Source: DASXBJ01 sp036491755
Lineage (GTDB): Bacteria; Chloroflexota; Dormibacteria; Dormibacterales; Dormibacteraceae
Assembly (NCBI GenBank): GCA_036491755.1
Contig: DASXBJ010000066.1
Location: 11,534-75,533, forward strand
Reading direction: 5' to 3'
DNA length: 64,000 nucleotides
The position numbers and the translations under genes were made by a program. Every line of letters begins with the position of its first letter. Positions within the stretch are counted from its first letter, which is position 1. The notes beneath the pieces were generated by a model. It worked only from the letters and a program-made list of their open reading frames with translations. It had not been told where the DNA came from and searched no databases. Of the stretch, positions 49,337 to 56,838 are shown piece by piece.

Positions 49337-50710
49337 ATGGCAACCACGACCAAGCGACAGGTGCCGGCCGGACGTGTTGCGCAGCTCATCGAGGGCGAAG
49401 AAGAGAGGTTCCGGCGAGCGCGTCCTCGGTCGCGCCAGCTGTGGAACGATGCGCGCGAGGTGATGCCGCGTGGCGTCCCCTCATCCTTCCAGGACGCGTC
49501 CCCCCAGCCGGTCTTCATGGAGCACGGCCGCGGAAGCCGCGTCTGGGACGTCGACGGCAACGAGTACGTCGACTTCCACAACGGGTTCGGCGTGATGATC
49601 GTCGGGCATGCCCACCCGAAGATCGTCGAGGCGGTGAGCCGCCAGATCGCGCTGGGCTCCCACTTCGCGCAGCCCGTCGAGGATGGGATCGTGGTCGCGC
49701 GCGAGCTTGCGCGCAGGTTCCAGCAGCCCAAGTGGCGGTTCACCAACTCCGGCACCGAGTCGACGCTCGATGCCGTGCGGATCGCCCGCGGGTTTACGGG
49801 CCGCGAGCGGCTCATCAAGATCGAAGCCTCCTACCACGGCCACCACGACGCGCTGATGGTGTCGGTCGAGCCGCCGCCGGACCGGATGGGGCCCGCGGAG
49901 TCTCCGGCGTCATTTCCTCAGAGCGAGGGCATACCGGCCGCGATCATCCAGCTCACCACTGTCGTTCCATTCAACGACCTGCCCGCGCTGGAGAAGGCTT
50001 TCGAGCGCCACCGCGCGGAGGTCGCGGCGATCATCGTCGAGCCGACCATGATGAACGTGGGCATCGTGCTGCCCGACCAGGGTTACCTCGCGGCCATCAA
50101 GGAGATCGCCCACAAGCACGGCGCTCTGTTGATCTTCGATGAGGTCAAGACGGGGCTCACGATCGGCCCTGGGGGCGCCACCGAGCGCTTTGGGGTCACG
50201 CCCGATCTGATTGCGCTGGCCAAGGCGATGGGCGGCGGCCTTCCCTGCGGCGCCGTGGGCGGGCGCGAGGACGTGATGAACGTGATCGAAGAGAGGCGCG
50301 TCGTTCAGTCGGGCACCTTCAACGGAAACCCGCTGACGATGGCCGCGGCCAAGGCCACCCTGCTGGAGATCCTCGACCCCTCCGCCTACGCGCATTTCGA
50401 CGCCCTCGCCGAGACGCTTCAGGGCGGGCTCGACGAGGTCATCTCGACCCACGACCTTCCGTATCACGTGACCACGCTGGCGGCACGCGGCGGCGTCACC
50501 TACCGCGCGGAACGCGTCCGCAACTACCGGGACTACCTGGAGATCGACAAGTCCCTTGCCTACCTCAGCTGGCTTTACCAGTGCAATCGCGGCGTCATCA
50601 TGGCGCCGGGCGCCGAGGAGAACTGGACGCTTTCGGTGCAGCACTCCGTCGACGACGTGCAGCGATACGTGGACAACTTCGCAGAGATGGCCAGGGACCT
50701 GCGCGCCTAG
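49337..50710 (+). CDS. Class III PLP-dependent aminotransferase
   Basis: A 457-residue enzyme of the aminotransferase III family, close in pattern to glutamate-1-semialdehyde aminomutase relatives. It has RVWDVDGNEYVDFHNGFGV, RFTNSGTESTLDAVRIARG, ASYHGHHDAL, LIFDEVKTGL and the PLP lysine in IALAKAMGGGLPCGAVGG. A GGAGGG precedes the ATG. As a haem enzyme is unlikely here, a role in catabolism with the following ureohydrolase and the divergent amino acid permease is inferred. The amino donor is unknown. Confidence 0.92.
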   Translation: MATTTKRQVPAGRVAQLIEGEEERFRRARPRSRQLWNDAREVMPRGVPSSFQDASPQPVFMEHGRGSRVWDVDGNEYVDFHNGFGVMIVGHAHPKIVEAVSRQIALGSHFAQPVEDGIVVARELARRFQQPKWRFTNSGTESTLDAVRIARGFTGRERLIKIEASYHGHHDALMVSVEPPPDRMGPAESPASFPQSEGIPAAIIQLTTVVPFNDLPALEKAFERHRAEVAAIIVEPTMMNVGIVLPDQGYLAAIKEIAHKHGALLIFDEVKTGLTIGPGGATERFGVTPDLIALAKAMGGGLPCGAVGGREDVMNVIEERRVVQSGTFNGNPLTMAAAKATLLEILDPSAYAHFDALAETLQGGLDEVISTHDLPYHVTTLAARGGVTYRAERVRNYRDYLEIDKSLAYLSWLYQCNRGVIMAPGAEENWTLSVQHSVDDVQRYVDNFAEMARDLRA

Positions 50711-50741
50711 CGCGGTAGCGACGTTGCCACGCCTGGGAGGG

Positions 50742-51728
50742 ATGTTCGGGCCGGACGTGACCTTTCTCGGGGTCGATCGATGCGACCTCGAGCAGCCGTC
50801 CACTTTCGAGGGCGCAGATGTCGTGATCATCGGCGCGCCATACGACGCCGGCACGTCGTATCGAGCGGGTGCGCGGTTCGGGCCCAAGCTCATCCGGACC
50901 ACCGACTATCTGCCGCACGACTCGTCGCGGCCGCACCTCGCGCTGCGCGTCGACCCGCTGCAGGACATGCGTGTCGTCGACGCCGGCGACATCGAGATGG
51001 CCGGGGTCGAAGGCAAGGCTGGACTCGACGCCCTGGAGCGCGCGGTGCAGACAGCGTCTGCCGCCGGCGCGATCCCGTTGATCCTCGGCGGCGACCACAC
51101 GATCACGTGGCCCGACGTCACCGGCGTGGCGCGAGCCAGAGGCTGGGGGCGCGTCTCGGTGATCCATTTCGACGCCCACGCGGATACGGGCGACATCCAG
51201 TACGGCAGCCTGATCGGGCACGGCCTGCCGATGCGCCGCCTCATCGAATCGGGCGCCTGCCGCGGCGATCGGTTCCTGCAGATCGGCCTGCGCGGATACT
51301 GGCCCGAGCCGCCGACCCTGCGATGGATGGCGGAGCAGGGGATGCGTTCGTTCGAAATGCACGAGGTCGTCGCGCGCGGCCTTGACTCGGTGCTCGAAGA
51401 AGCTTTCGCCCTCGCCGTCGACGATTGTGACGGCGTCTTCGTGTCTGTCGATCTGGACGTCGTCGATCCCGGCATGGCGCCGGGCACCGGGACGCCGGAG
51501 CCCGGTGGGATCACCGGGAGGCAGCTGCTCGACGCGGTGAGGCGCATCGCGGTGACGCTGCCGGTCGTCGGCGTGGACGTCGTCGAGGTCGCTCCGGCCT
51601 ACGACTCGGCCGAGATCACGTCGTTTCTAGCGAATCGCGTCGTGCTGGAGATGCTGGCGGGCATCGCTTACCGGCGCCAGGGCGGGACTTGGGAATCGAT
51701 CCCGCGCACCCTGCTCGAGGGGCGCTAG
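50742..51728 (+). CDS. Agmatinase/arginase-family ureohydrolase
   Basis: A protein of about 328 residues. The binuclear manganese site is visible as ILGGDHTITW, IHFDAHADTGD and VSVDLDVVDPGMAPGTGTPE, with the N-terminal GAPYDAGTSYRAGARFGP typical of agmatinase, guanidinobutyrase and formiminoglutamase relatives. It would hydrolyse a guanidino compound, releasing urea. It lies 31 bases after the aminotransferase gene. The ATG was preferred to a TTG six codons earlier; the GGGAGGG touching the ATG is too close to serve it. Confidence 0.9.
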   Translation: MFGPDVTFLGVDRCDLEQPSTFEGADVVIIGAPYDAGTSYRAGARFGPKLIRTTDYLPHDSSRPHLALRVDPLQDMRVVDAGDIEMAGVEGKAGLDALERAVQTASAAGAIPLILGGDHTITWPDVTGVARARGWGRVSVIHFDAHADTGDIQYGSLIGHGLPMRRLIESGACRGDRFLQIGLRGYWPEPPTLRWMAEQGMRSFEMHEVVARGLDSVLEEAFALAVDDCDGVFVSVDLDVVDPGMAPGTGTPEPGGITGRQLLDAVRRIAVTLPVVGVDVVEVAPAYDSAEITSFLANRVVLEMLAGIAYRRQGGTWESIPRTLLEGR

Positions 51729-51753
51729 CCTTCCACGCCCCCGGGAGAGGCTG

Positions 51754-52587
51754 CTAGCTCTTCAGGTAGGGGCCGACCATCGCGGTCAGCTCTTCGAGCC
51801 TGGCCAGCGCTGCGTCGCGCCCATCCGCGGGAAGGTAGTAGATGCACCGTTCGACGCCCAAACGGGCGAGCCGTTCGATCTCCTCGCCGCCCGCCTTCGG
51901 GTAGTACGAGACCGGGATCGGATCGCGGCCGGCCTGCGCGGCCATCGCCTGGAGCTCCGGGATTCGCTCGATCACATCGCCGCGATTCGGCATCCATCCA
52001 TCGCCGTAACGGACCACCCGCTCCAGGATCTTCGGCCCGCTGCCACCCAGGATGATGGGCGGGTGGGGCTTCTGGACCGGCTTCGGCCAGGCCCACATCG
52101 GTCCGAAATCGACCATGTCGCCGTGATACTCGGCCGCTTCTTGCGTCCATATGGCCTTCATGGCCTCGATCCTCTCGCGCATCAGCTTCCAGCGCGTGCT
52201 GAACTCGGTCCCGTGATCGCGCATCTCCTCCCGGTTCCACCCGGCGCCGATCCCGAAGATGAACCTGCCGCCGGATACGTGATCGACGCTCGCGACCTCC
52301 TTGGCCGTGTGGATCGGGTCGCGCTGGATCACCAGGCAGATGCCGGTCGCGATTCGCAGCGTCCTGGTCGCCGCCGCGGCGAGCGTCAACGCCACGAAGG
52401 GATCGAGCGTGTGCCAGTAATGCTTGGGCAGGTCGCCTCCGCCGGGATTTTTCGTCGCTCGGCTGGCCGGAATATGCGAATGCTCGGCCACCCACAGCGA
52501 CTCAAAGCCGCGCTGCTCGACTGCCGGCGCGAGCTCGGACATGGAAATTGCGTAGTCGGTTGGAAAAATGGCGATGCCGAACTTCAT
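51754..52587 (-). CDS. LLM-class F420-dependent oxidoreductase
   Basis: A 277-residue luciferase-like monooxygenase-fold enzyme. Signatures are KFGIAIFPTDYAISMSEL, ESLWVAEHSHIPASR, RIATGICLVIQRDPIHTAKE, DHVSGGRFIFGIGAGWN and PPIILGGSGPKILERVVRYG, matching the F420-dependent subgroup (TIGR03619-like). It reduces or oxidises an unknown substrate with F420, inferred from family. Convergent with the ureohydrolase gene, so not part of that transcript. Confidence 0.9.
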   Translation of the reverse strand: MKFGIAIFPTDYAISMSELAPAVEQRGFESLWVAEHSHIPASRATKNPGGGDLPKHYWHTLDPFVALTLAAAATRTLRIATGICLVIQRDPIHTAKEVASVDHVSGGRFIFGIGAGWNREEMRDHGTEFSTRWKLMRERIEAMKAIWTQEAAEYHGDMVDFGPMWAWPKPVQKPHPPIILGGSGPKILERVVRYGDGWMPNRGDVIERIPELQAMAAQAGRDPIPVSYYPKAGGEEIERLARLGVERCIYYLPADGRDAALARLEELTAMVGPYLKS

Positions 52588-52629
52588 GACCGAAATGTTG
52601 ACTGATCGCGCGCCCAGGCCACAGAGCGC

Positions 52630-53253
52630 CTACGACGCGAACGCTCTGACCTTTGTCCTTGGCGCGCGGAGGTCCTGCAGGTCAAGGGCGTCGCACAGCG
52701 CGGTGACCGCCCTCGCATCCAACCTGGAACCCGCCTCCTCCCGGAGCACACGCCTGGCCTCCCGTGCGCTGCACGCCTTGCGATACGGCCGGTCGGATGT
52801 GAGAGCGTCGAACGTGTCGGCCACCGCGACGATCCGCGCCTCGATGGGGATCGACTCCGAGGTGAGCCCGTACGGATATCCGCTGCCATCGAGACGTTCG
52901 TGGTGGTACAGCACGGCCAGCACCTCGCGGCTCGATTGCCCGGCACGGTCGAGCAGGTTGAGCCCCATCTCGGGGTGACACCTCATGAGCGTCCACTCCG
53001 ACTCGTCCAGGGCAGAGTGCTTGCCCAACACCGAGTCGGGTATGGCGAGCTTGCCGATGTCATGCAGGAGGCCGGCGCGCGCCAGAATCCTGAGCTCGGC
53101 CGCGCTCATCGCCAGCTGGCGGCCGATGTGGACGCACAGCCTCGCCACGCGCAGGTTGTGCTCTCGCGACTCGCGGCTCTTGACCTTGAGGCCGAGAGCG
53201 GCCACGGCGTCGAACCAACCTCTGGCCTGCCTCTGGGGCGGCTGCATCAGCAA
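52630..53253 (-). CDS. HD-GYP domain cyclic-di-GMP phosphodiesterase-like
   Basis: A 207-residue protein that is almost only an HD-GYP domain: GLLHDIGKLAIPDSVL (HD), RCHPEMGLNLL, YHHERLDGSGYPYGL (GYP intact) and VADTFDALTSDRPYRKA. The metal ligands and GYP are conserved, so activity on cyclic-di-GMP or a related dinucleotide is plausible. The first helix reads EHNLRVARLC in place of the usual GHS-type segment. There is no receiver or PAS domain, and the protein is short for the family, so it may be a stand-alone domain. Confidence 0.88.
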   Translation of the reverse strand: MLMQPPQRQARGWFDAVAALGLKVKSRESREHNLRVARLCVHIGRQLAMSAAELRILARAGLLHDIGKLAIPDSVLGKHSALDESEWTLMRCHPEMGLNLLDRAGQSSREVLAVLYHHERLDGSGYPYGLTSESIPIEARIVAVADTFDALTSDRPYRKACSAREARRVLREEAGSRLDARAVTALCDALDLQDLRAPRTKVRAFAS

Positions 53254-53403
53254 TTCGCAAATCCCTCCGACAACCGCTTGACGGCTCCCGTCACCCCGGG
53301 CGTTCTGCTGGAACGCTCAGATCGACAACGGCCGGCAGGCAAGCTTTGGTCGCTGAACAATGGGCGGTAGGCTACTCCCAGTAGCCGCCCCTTGTCTGGT
53401 GGT

Positions 53404-53431
53404 GGTGCGGCGGCCGGACCGCCGCCGCACC
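53404..53431 (-). terminator. Hairpin after the propeller gene
   Basis: GGTGCGGCGG pairs with CCGCCGCACC (10 base pairs, eight-base loop) 14 bases after the minus-strand propeller stop. No T-run follows, so it is a possible but weak terminator in a 190-base gap that otherwise shows nothing I recognise. Confidence 0.4.
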
Positions 53432-53444
53432 GTCTGAAGCCTGG

Positions 53445-54614
53445 TCAGTCCGCCACGATTCCGAAGGGAGTCGCGCCGCCCGGCAACGAGAAGGGTGACT
53501 GGGAGAGCTCGGTCAATTGGCCCCCTGCAACCGTGAAGGCGCTGACCGCGCCAAGCGCGGCGTCGACCACGTACAGGTGATCGCCTGACGGGTCGAGTCG
53601 AGCGTCGAAGGGCCGGATTCCGACGCCGCTCTTGAAGGGTGTCGTGGTGACATAGGACAGCGAGCCGTCGGCGCGGATCCGGTAGCTCGAGATGCTGGTG
53701 CTGCCTGTGTTGACCGTGAACAGGTAGGAGCCATCGTGGGAAATCTCAACCCAGCAGGGCGCGGTCTGCCCATCGGCGAATGGGGATGCCGTGATAGGGC
53801 TCAATGCTCCACTGCGGGAGACGTTGAACGCCGAAACGGATCCGTTGCCGGCGCCACCGTGCGCGTTGGAGACGTACAGGTGCGCCGGGTTGGTGGGCGA
53901 GAACTCGCTGCCGAAGGGTCCTGCGGCCTGCGCGGGAAACGGCGAACGCGGCGCGGCGTCCAGGCGCCCTTCCTCGTCGACCTTGAAGCTGTCGATGCGG
54001 AAGGTGCTCGGGTCGGTTGTCCCGACCTCGACACCGACCAGGGTCGTCCCGGTCGAGTTGAACAGGATGTCGCCGGGGTTGGCGGCGTTCGGCAGAGGCA
54101 CGGTGGAGCCTTCGATCGGCGTGAGGCGGCCCTCATCGCTCAGCCGAAAGCCGGTGTAGTTGCTGCCCAGGCCGGTGGTTTTGTCGCCTTCGTTGGCGAC
54201 GTAGACAAGGTCTTCGTGTACGGCGATGCTCACAGGCTCGACGCCGCCCGAAAAGACCGGGCTCCCTGCGACCCGCGTCAATGCGCCGCCGCGCCTGACG
54301 CGTAGGACCGCGATCTGGTTGCTGCCCGCGTCGACGGCGAGCAGGTAGCGGCCGTCGCCGCTCAGCTGCAACGAGCCCTGGGAGCCGACGATGGTTCCTG
54401 TGCCGGCCCCGCCGGCGACAAACGGCGAACCAGCCGACGGAGTGAGGCTCCCGTCGGATCGGCGATCGAACGCGGCGATGGTGTTGCTAACCGCCGTGTT
54501 GTCGTTGACGTAAACGTGGCCGGTGACGTACGCGGATGCCGATGCGCCGGTCGACGTCGCCGCCAGCAACGCAGGCAAGCCGGCTGCCGCAATGATTCTT
54601 GACAAGAGTCGCAA
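53445..54614 (-). CDS. Exported lactonase-type seven-bladed beta-propeller
   Basis: A 389-residue exported protein with a signal peptide (LSRIIAAAGLPALLAATSTG) and a beta-propeller with repeated blades such as LQLSGDGRYLLAVDAGSNQI, VEISHDGSYLFTVNTGST and ARLDPSGDHLYVVDAALG. It resembles the 6-phosphogluconolactonase-type family (PF10282), though as an exported protein it need not be an enzyme. TTG was chosen because AAGGAGG lies six bases upstream; a GTG 39 bases earlier would disrupt the signal. A CCTGTAAC promoter box precedes it, like that of the ECF gene nearby. Confidence 0.85.
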   Translation of the reverse strand: MRLLSRIIAAAGLPALLAATSTGASASAYVTGHVYVNDNTAVSNTIAAFDRRSDGSLTPSAGSPFVAGGAGTGTIVGSQGSLQLSGDGRYLLAVDAGSNQIAVLRVRRGGALTRVAGSPVFSGGVEPVSIAVHEDLVYVANEGDKTTGLGSNYTGFRLSDEGRLTPIEGSTVPLPNAANPGDILFNSTGTTLVGVEVGTTDPSTFRIDSFKVDEEGRLDAAPRSPFPAQAAGPFGSEFSPTNPAHLYVSNAHGGAGNGSVSAFNVSRSGALSPITASPFADGQTAPCWVEISHDGSYLFTVNTGSTSISSYRIRADGSLSYVTTTPFKSGVGIRPFDARLDPSGDHLYVVDAALGAVSAFTVAGGQLTELSQSPFSLPGGATPFGIVAD

Positions 54615-54670
54615 CAGAGTCCTCCTTGGGATCGCAACCCCGATGCGGGCCACCCACGCGGCCCTCGGGT

Positions 54671-54704
54671 GTTGGGTGCCTCTCGCCCATCCCGGCGTTA
54701 CAGG
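54671..54704 (-). promoter_or_regulatory. ECF-type promoter of the propeller gene
   Basis: CCTGTAAC on the minus strand is followed after 18 bases by CACCCAAC. This repeats the promoter of the ECF operon (CCTGTAAC, 17 bases, CACCAAC) one kilobase upstream, so the propeller gene is the probable target of that sigma factor. Confidence 0.55.
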
Positions 54705-54708
54705 CCGC

Positions 54709-54945
54709 TTACCCCCGGTGCGTCTTCCAGTCCCTGAAAGCTTCCATCAGGTCCCGCTGGAGGAGCGGCGGGATGGGCTCGTCCGCCAGCCTGCCAACGA
54801 GGCGGCGCGTCATGCGGAGCTGGGCGAGGTACGCGGTGCAGCCATCACAACCGGCGAGGTGTGCCTCGAAGCGAGCGCGGTCGGGGGCCGAAAGCAGACC
54901 TTCGAGGTAGTCGGTCATCAGCTCGACGACCTGGCGGCAGGTCAT
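54709..54945 (-). CDS. Zinc-finger anti-sigma factor (zf-HC2 type)
   Basis: A 78-residue protein with the HxxxCxxC zinc motif in FEAHLAGCDGCTAYLAQL and an N-terminal cysteine (MTCRQVVELMTDYLEG), the layout of ZAS anti-sigma factors. There is no membrane helix, so it is a soluble form that could respond to redox conditions or a ligand. Its start overlaps the sigma gene by four bases (ATGA), which couples their translation. It directly precedes the propeller gene with the shared promoter. Confidence 0.9.
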   Translation of the reverse strand: MTCRQVVELMTDYLEGLLSAPDRARFEAHLAGCDGCTAYLAQLRMTRRLVGRLADEPIPPLLQRDLMEAFRDWKTHRG

Positions 54946-55559
54946 CTCAGATACTCCTCGAGCGTCTTGCGCACCGCCGCCCGGGCACGATGCAAACGCA
55001 CCCGTTCGTTGGCGGGAGATATGCCTAAGGCTGTGCTCACCTCGGCCGCGTCCAGTCCTGCGACGTCACGGAGCAAGATCACCTCGCGTTGCTTGGGCGG
55101 CAGGCCGTCGATCGCCGCCCTGACGGTCCGCAGCGTCTCGTCGCCGAGGACTTTCGACTCGGGGATGTTGTCCCAGCGCGCGGGACCGGATCGCCACAGG
55201 CCATCGGCGCCAAACCGAGAAGGATCGACTGTGGGCCGGTTGCTGTCCGAGTCATCGCGGCGCCAGAAAGCCGAGAACGGCAGGATCCTGGCCTCTTTGC
55301 GGCGACGGGCTCGGGCCACGTTGACAACGATGCCGAGGATCCATGTCTTCAACGATGACCGGCCCTCGAAGCTGTCCAGGTTACGGAGGCACGTGAGCCA
55401 CGATTCCTGGACCACGTCCTCGGCCAGGCCGCGATCTCGAACGTAGGTCGACGCCAGCCTCAGCATCGGCCCGTGAAACCTCTGGATGAGCGCCTGGAAA
55501 GCCGCTTCATCGCCATCCTTGAGTGCGGCGAGGTCCGAGTCGTGCCTGCCCTCACCCAC
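54942..55559 (-). CDS. ECF RNA polymerase sigma factor
   Basis: A 205-residue ECF sigma factor starting at GTG. Region 2 has FHGPMLRLASTYVRDRGLAE and DVVQESWLTCLRNLDSF with LKTWILGIVVNVARARRR; region 4 has LPPKQREVILLRDVAGLDAA and EVSTALGISPANERVRLHRA. The linker between them is longer than usual (about 50 residues). It is cotranscribed with the zinc anti-sigma factor. Its own upstream CCTGTAAC box indicates autoregulation. Confidence 0.94.
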   Translation of the reverse strand: MGEGRHDSDLAALKDGDEAAFQALIQRFHGPMLRLASTYVRDRGLAEDVVQESWLTCLRNLDSFEGRSSLKTWILGIVVNVARARRRKEARILPFSAFWRRDDSDSNRPTVDPSRFGADGLWRSGPARWDNIPESKVLGDETLRTVRAAIDGLPPKQREVILLRDVAGLDAAEVSTALGISPANERVRLHRARAAVRKTLEEYLR

Positions 55560-55672
55560 CGCCGGCCAAGGATAGTGTCCGATCTAGACCGGCCGCCGGC
55601 TGCGGGCGGGGCGGCCGCACCGCTCGGCGCACGCAAGGCGCTGGAGCAACTCCGCACTCGACGTCATCAATG

Positions 55673-55704
55673 GTTGGTGTCGCGCCGCTGGAAAACGTTA
55701 CAGG
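55673..55704 (-). promoter_or_regulatory. ECF-type promoter of the sigma/anti-sigma operon
   Basis: CCTGTAAC, 17 bases, CACCAAC on the minus strand, starting just after the selenoprotein gene's stop and leaving a leader of about 110 bases before the sigma GTG. Two other copies in the window also lie at promoters. Confidence 0.55.
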
Positions 55705-55711
55705 TGCGCGG

Positions 55712-55993
55712 CTAGGAAGAGGATTGCCTCCAGTCGAGCGGCGCTCCGAGCTTGCTTTCGAACAGGGCGGCGATCTCGCCAGGCTTCGGAAACCGCCCCG
55801 CTGCCTTCTTGCTGAAGACCAAATCGCCGTCGAGAGAGACCTCGAACCGACCACCGCTGCCACTTTGGAGCTCGACCGCGCGCATGACCGGCGCCCAGCG
55901 GACGAGCAGCTCGGTCGCCAGGCTCACGGCCTGGTCCAGGTAGTCTCAAGGAACGCAGTATTCGATGCTCGCCTCGTGCAGCGGTGAGATCAC
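55712..55993 (-). CDS. SelW/SelT-like (Rdx) protein with in-frame UGA, candidate selenoprotein
   Basis: A 93-residue Rdx-family thioredoxin-like protein if one in-frame TGA is read as selenocysteine. The N-terminus, from a GTG, reads MISPLHEASIEYCVPU, with the UGA exactly where the second residue of the CxxC/CxxU redox motif belongs (Cys13, Sec16). Downstream, SGSGGRFEVSLDGDLVFSKK then AAGRFPKPGEI is the classic SelW/SelT/SelH signature. A 6-base-pair hairpin lies 11-28 bases after the UGA. If the genome lacks selenocysteine machinery this is a pseudogene with a Cys-to-stop change. The shorter ORF from the GTG at 55927 would lose the redox motif. Confidence 0.75.
55918..55934 (-). promoter_or_regulatory. 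SECIS-like hairpin downstream of the UGA
   Basis: In the mRNA, CCAGGC pairs with GCCUGG around the loop CGUGA; the apical loop starts about 18 bases after the UGA and has G as its second base. This meets the loose bacterial SECIS rules on distance and loop G. The stem is short and lies in coding sequence, so it is suggestive only. Confidence 0.45.
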
Positions 55994-56024
55994 GCTCGGA
56001 TCATAGCCATGCTCCGCTGGCGTC

Positions 56025-56447
56025 CTACAGCGCTCGCATCCTGTTGTTCTTCGGGTTGTGCTCGACCTCGGCCAGGCCGAGAGCCTCCAGCAGCGGCGGC
56101 ATGTACATGCCAAAGCGCCCGCGCAGCCCCTTCTTCATCCCATACCAGCCGCCGACCGGGTTCTGCGGCGACCGACCCCATGCCTCCACGGTGCCTTCGA
56201 CCGCGGGCTTCTGCTCGTCCGCGCTGCCCAGCGGCATCCAGTCGCCGTGCCTCTTCAGCATCGCGTGGAGGTCGTCGATCGCCCGCGCGTTGTAGCGGAG
56301 CTCGGTCTTGCCGACCATGCAGACGATTGCTGGAGGATCGAGCGATGCGTCCCGGTACATCTGATACTCCGACGACCCGCTGGGTGTGGTCAGCTGCCAC
56401 GGGGACTCCTTCGTGCCTGCTCCTTTTGATCCTTTCGCCTGGGCCAT
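56025..56447 (-). CDS. Conserved uncharacterised protein (GTKESPWQLTTPxGxSEY family)
   Basis: A 140-residue soluble protein of a conserved family without known function. It has GTKESPWQLTTPSGSSEY, YNARAIDDLHAMLKRHGDWM, SADEQKPAVEGTVEAWGRSP, NPVGGWYGMKKGLRGRFG and the end EHNPKNNRMRAL. I recall this family as commonly sitting beside ArsR/SRPBCC gene pairs, as here. A GGGAGG precedes the ATG. The intergenic region to the divergent arsR-type gene carries two palindromic operators, so both directions are probably co-regulated. Confidence 0.85.
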   Translation of the reverse strand: MAQAKGSKGAGTKESPWQLTTPSGSSEYQMYRDASLDPPAIVCMVGKTELRYNARAIDDLHAMLKRHGDWMPLGSADEQKPAVEGTVEAWGRSPQNPVGGWYGMKKGLRGRFGMYMPPLLEALGLAEVEHNPKNNRMRAL

Positions 56448-56462
56448 AGTTGCCTCCCTGCC

Positions 56463-56495
56463 GTAACGTTTTGGTTACCGTAACTTGTGGGTTAC
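56463..56495. promoter_or_regulatory. Tandem GTAAC-N6-GTTAC operator
   Basis: Two copies of the palindrome GTAAC-N6-GTTAC lie 17 bases apart in the 58-base gap between the conserved-protein gene and the divergent ArsR gene. The copies have different N6 (GTTTTG and TTGTGG), so only the half-sites are conserved, as expected for a dimeric winged-helix regulator. Confidence 0.65.
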
Positions 56496-56505
56496 GATAC
56501 CGCGA

Positions 56506-56838
56506 GTGCCGGCCAAAGCGCAAAGAGGAGATCCGTTCGACGCCCTCGGCAATTCCAACCGGCGGGCCATCGTCGAGCTCCTTGCGGAGAGGCCCCGCTC
56601 CGTGCGGGAGATCGCGGACACGCTGCCGATCAGCCGCCCGGCGGTCTCCCGCCACCTCAGGGTGCTCAACCGCGCCGGGCTCGTGGCAGATGAGCAGGCA
56701 GGCGCGCGCCGCCTGTATCGGCTCGACGGGGATGGAGCGCGCGCGGCGCGTGCGTACCTGGCCGAGGTATGGGGTGAGGTCGAAGTGCGATTCCGCCTGT
56801 TCGCCGAGAACACCAAGCCTCGAAAGGGGCGGCGGTGA
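56506..56838 (+). CDS. ArsR-family transcriptional regulator
   Basis: A 110-residue winged-helix repressor: DPFDALGNSNRRAIVELLAE, SVREIADTLPISRPAVSRHL, RVLNRAGLVADEQAGARRLY. The recognition helix is ISRPAVSRHLRVL. It lacks the metal-binding ELCVCDL motif, so it belongs to the non-metal group that pairs with SRPBCC proteins. The GTG start is downstream of the two palindromic operators; an upstream TTG would place the second operator inside the gene. Its end overlaps the SRPBCC gene by four bases. Confidence 0.92.
   Translation: MPAKAQRGDPFDALGNSNRRAIVELLAERPRSVREIADTLPISRPAVSRHLRVLNRAGLVADEQAGARRLYRLDGDGARAARAYLAEVWGEVEVRFRLFAENTKPRKGRR

Noticed and set aside
55712..55927. Simple 71-residue protein from the GTG after the UGA
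   Set aside because: It would lack the redox motif and first strand of the Rdx fold, while the upstream frame encodes exactly those parts.
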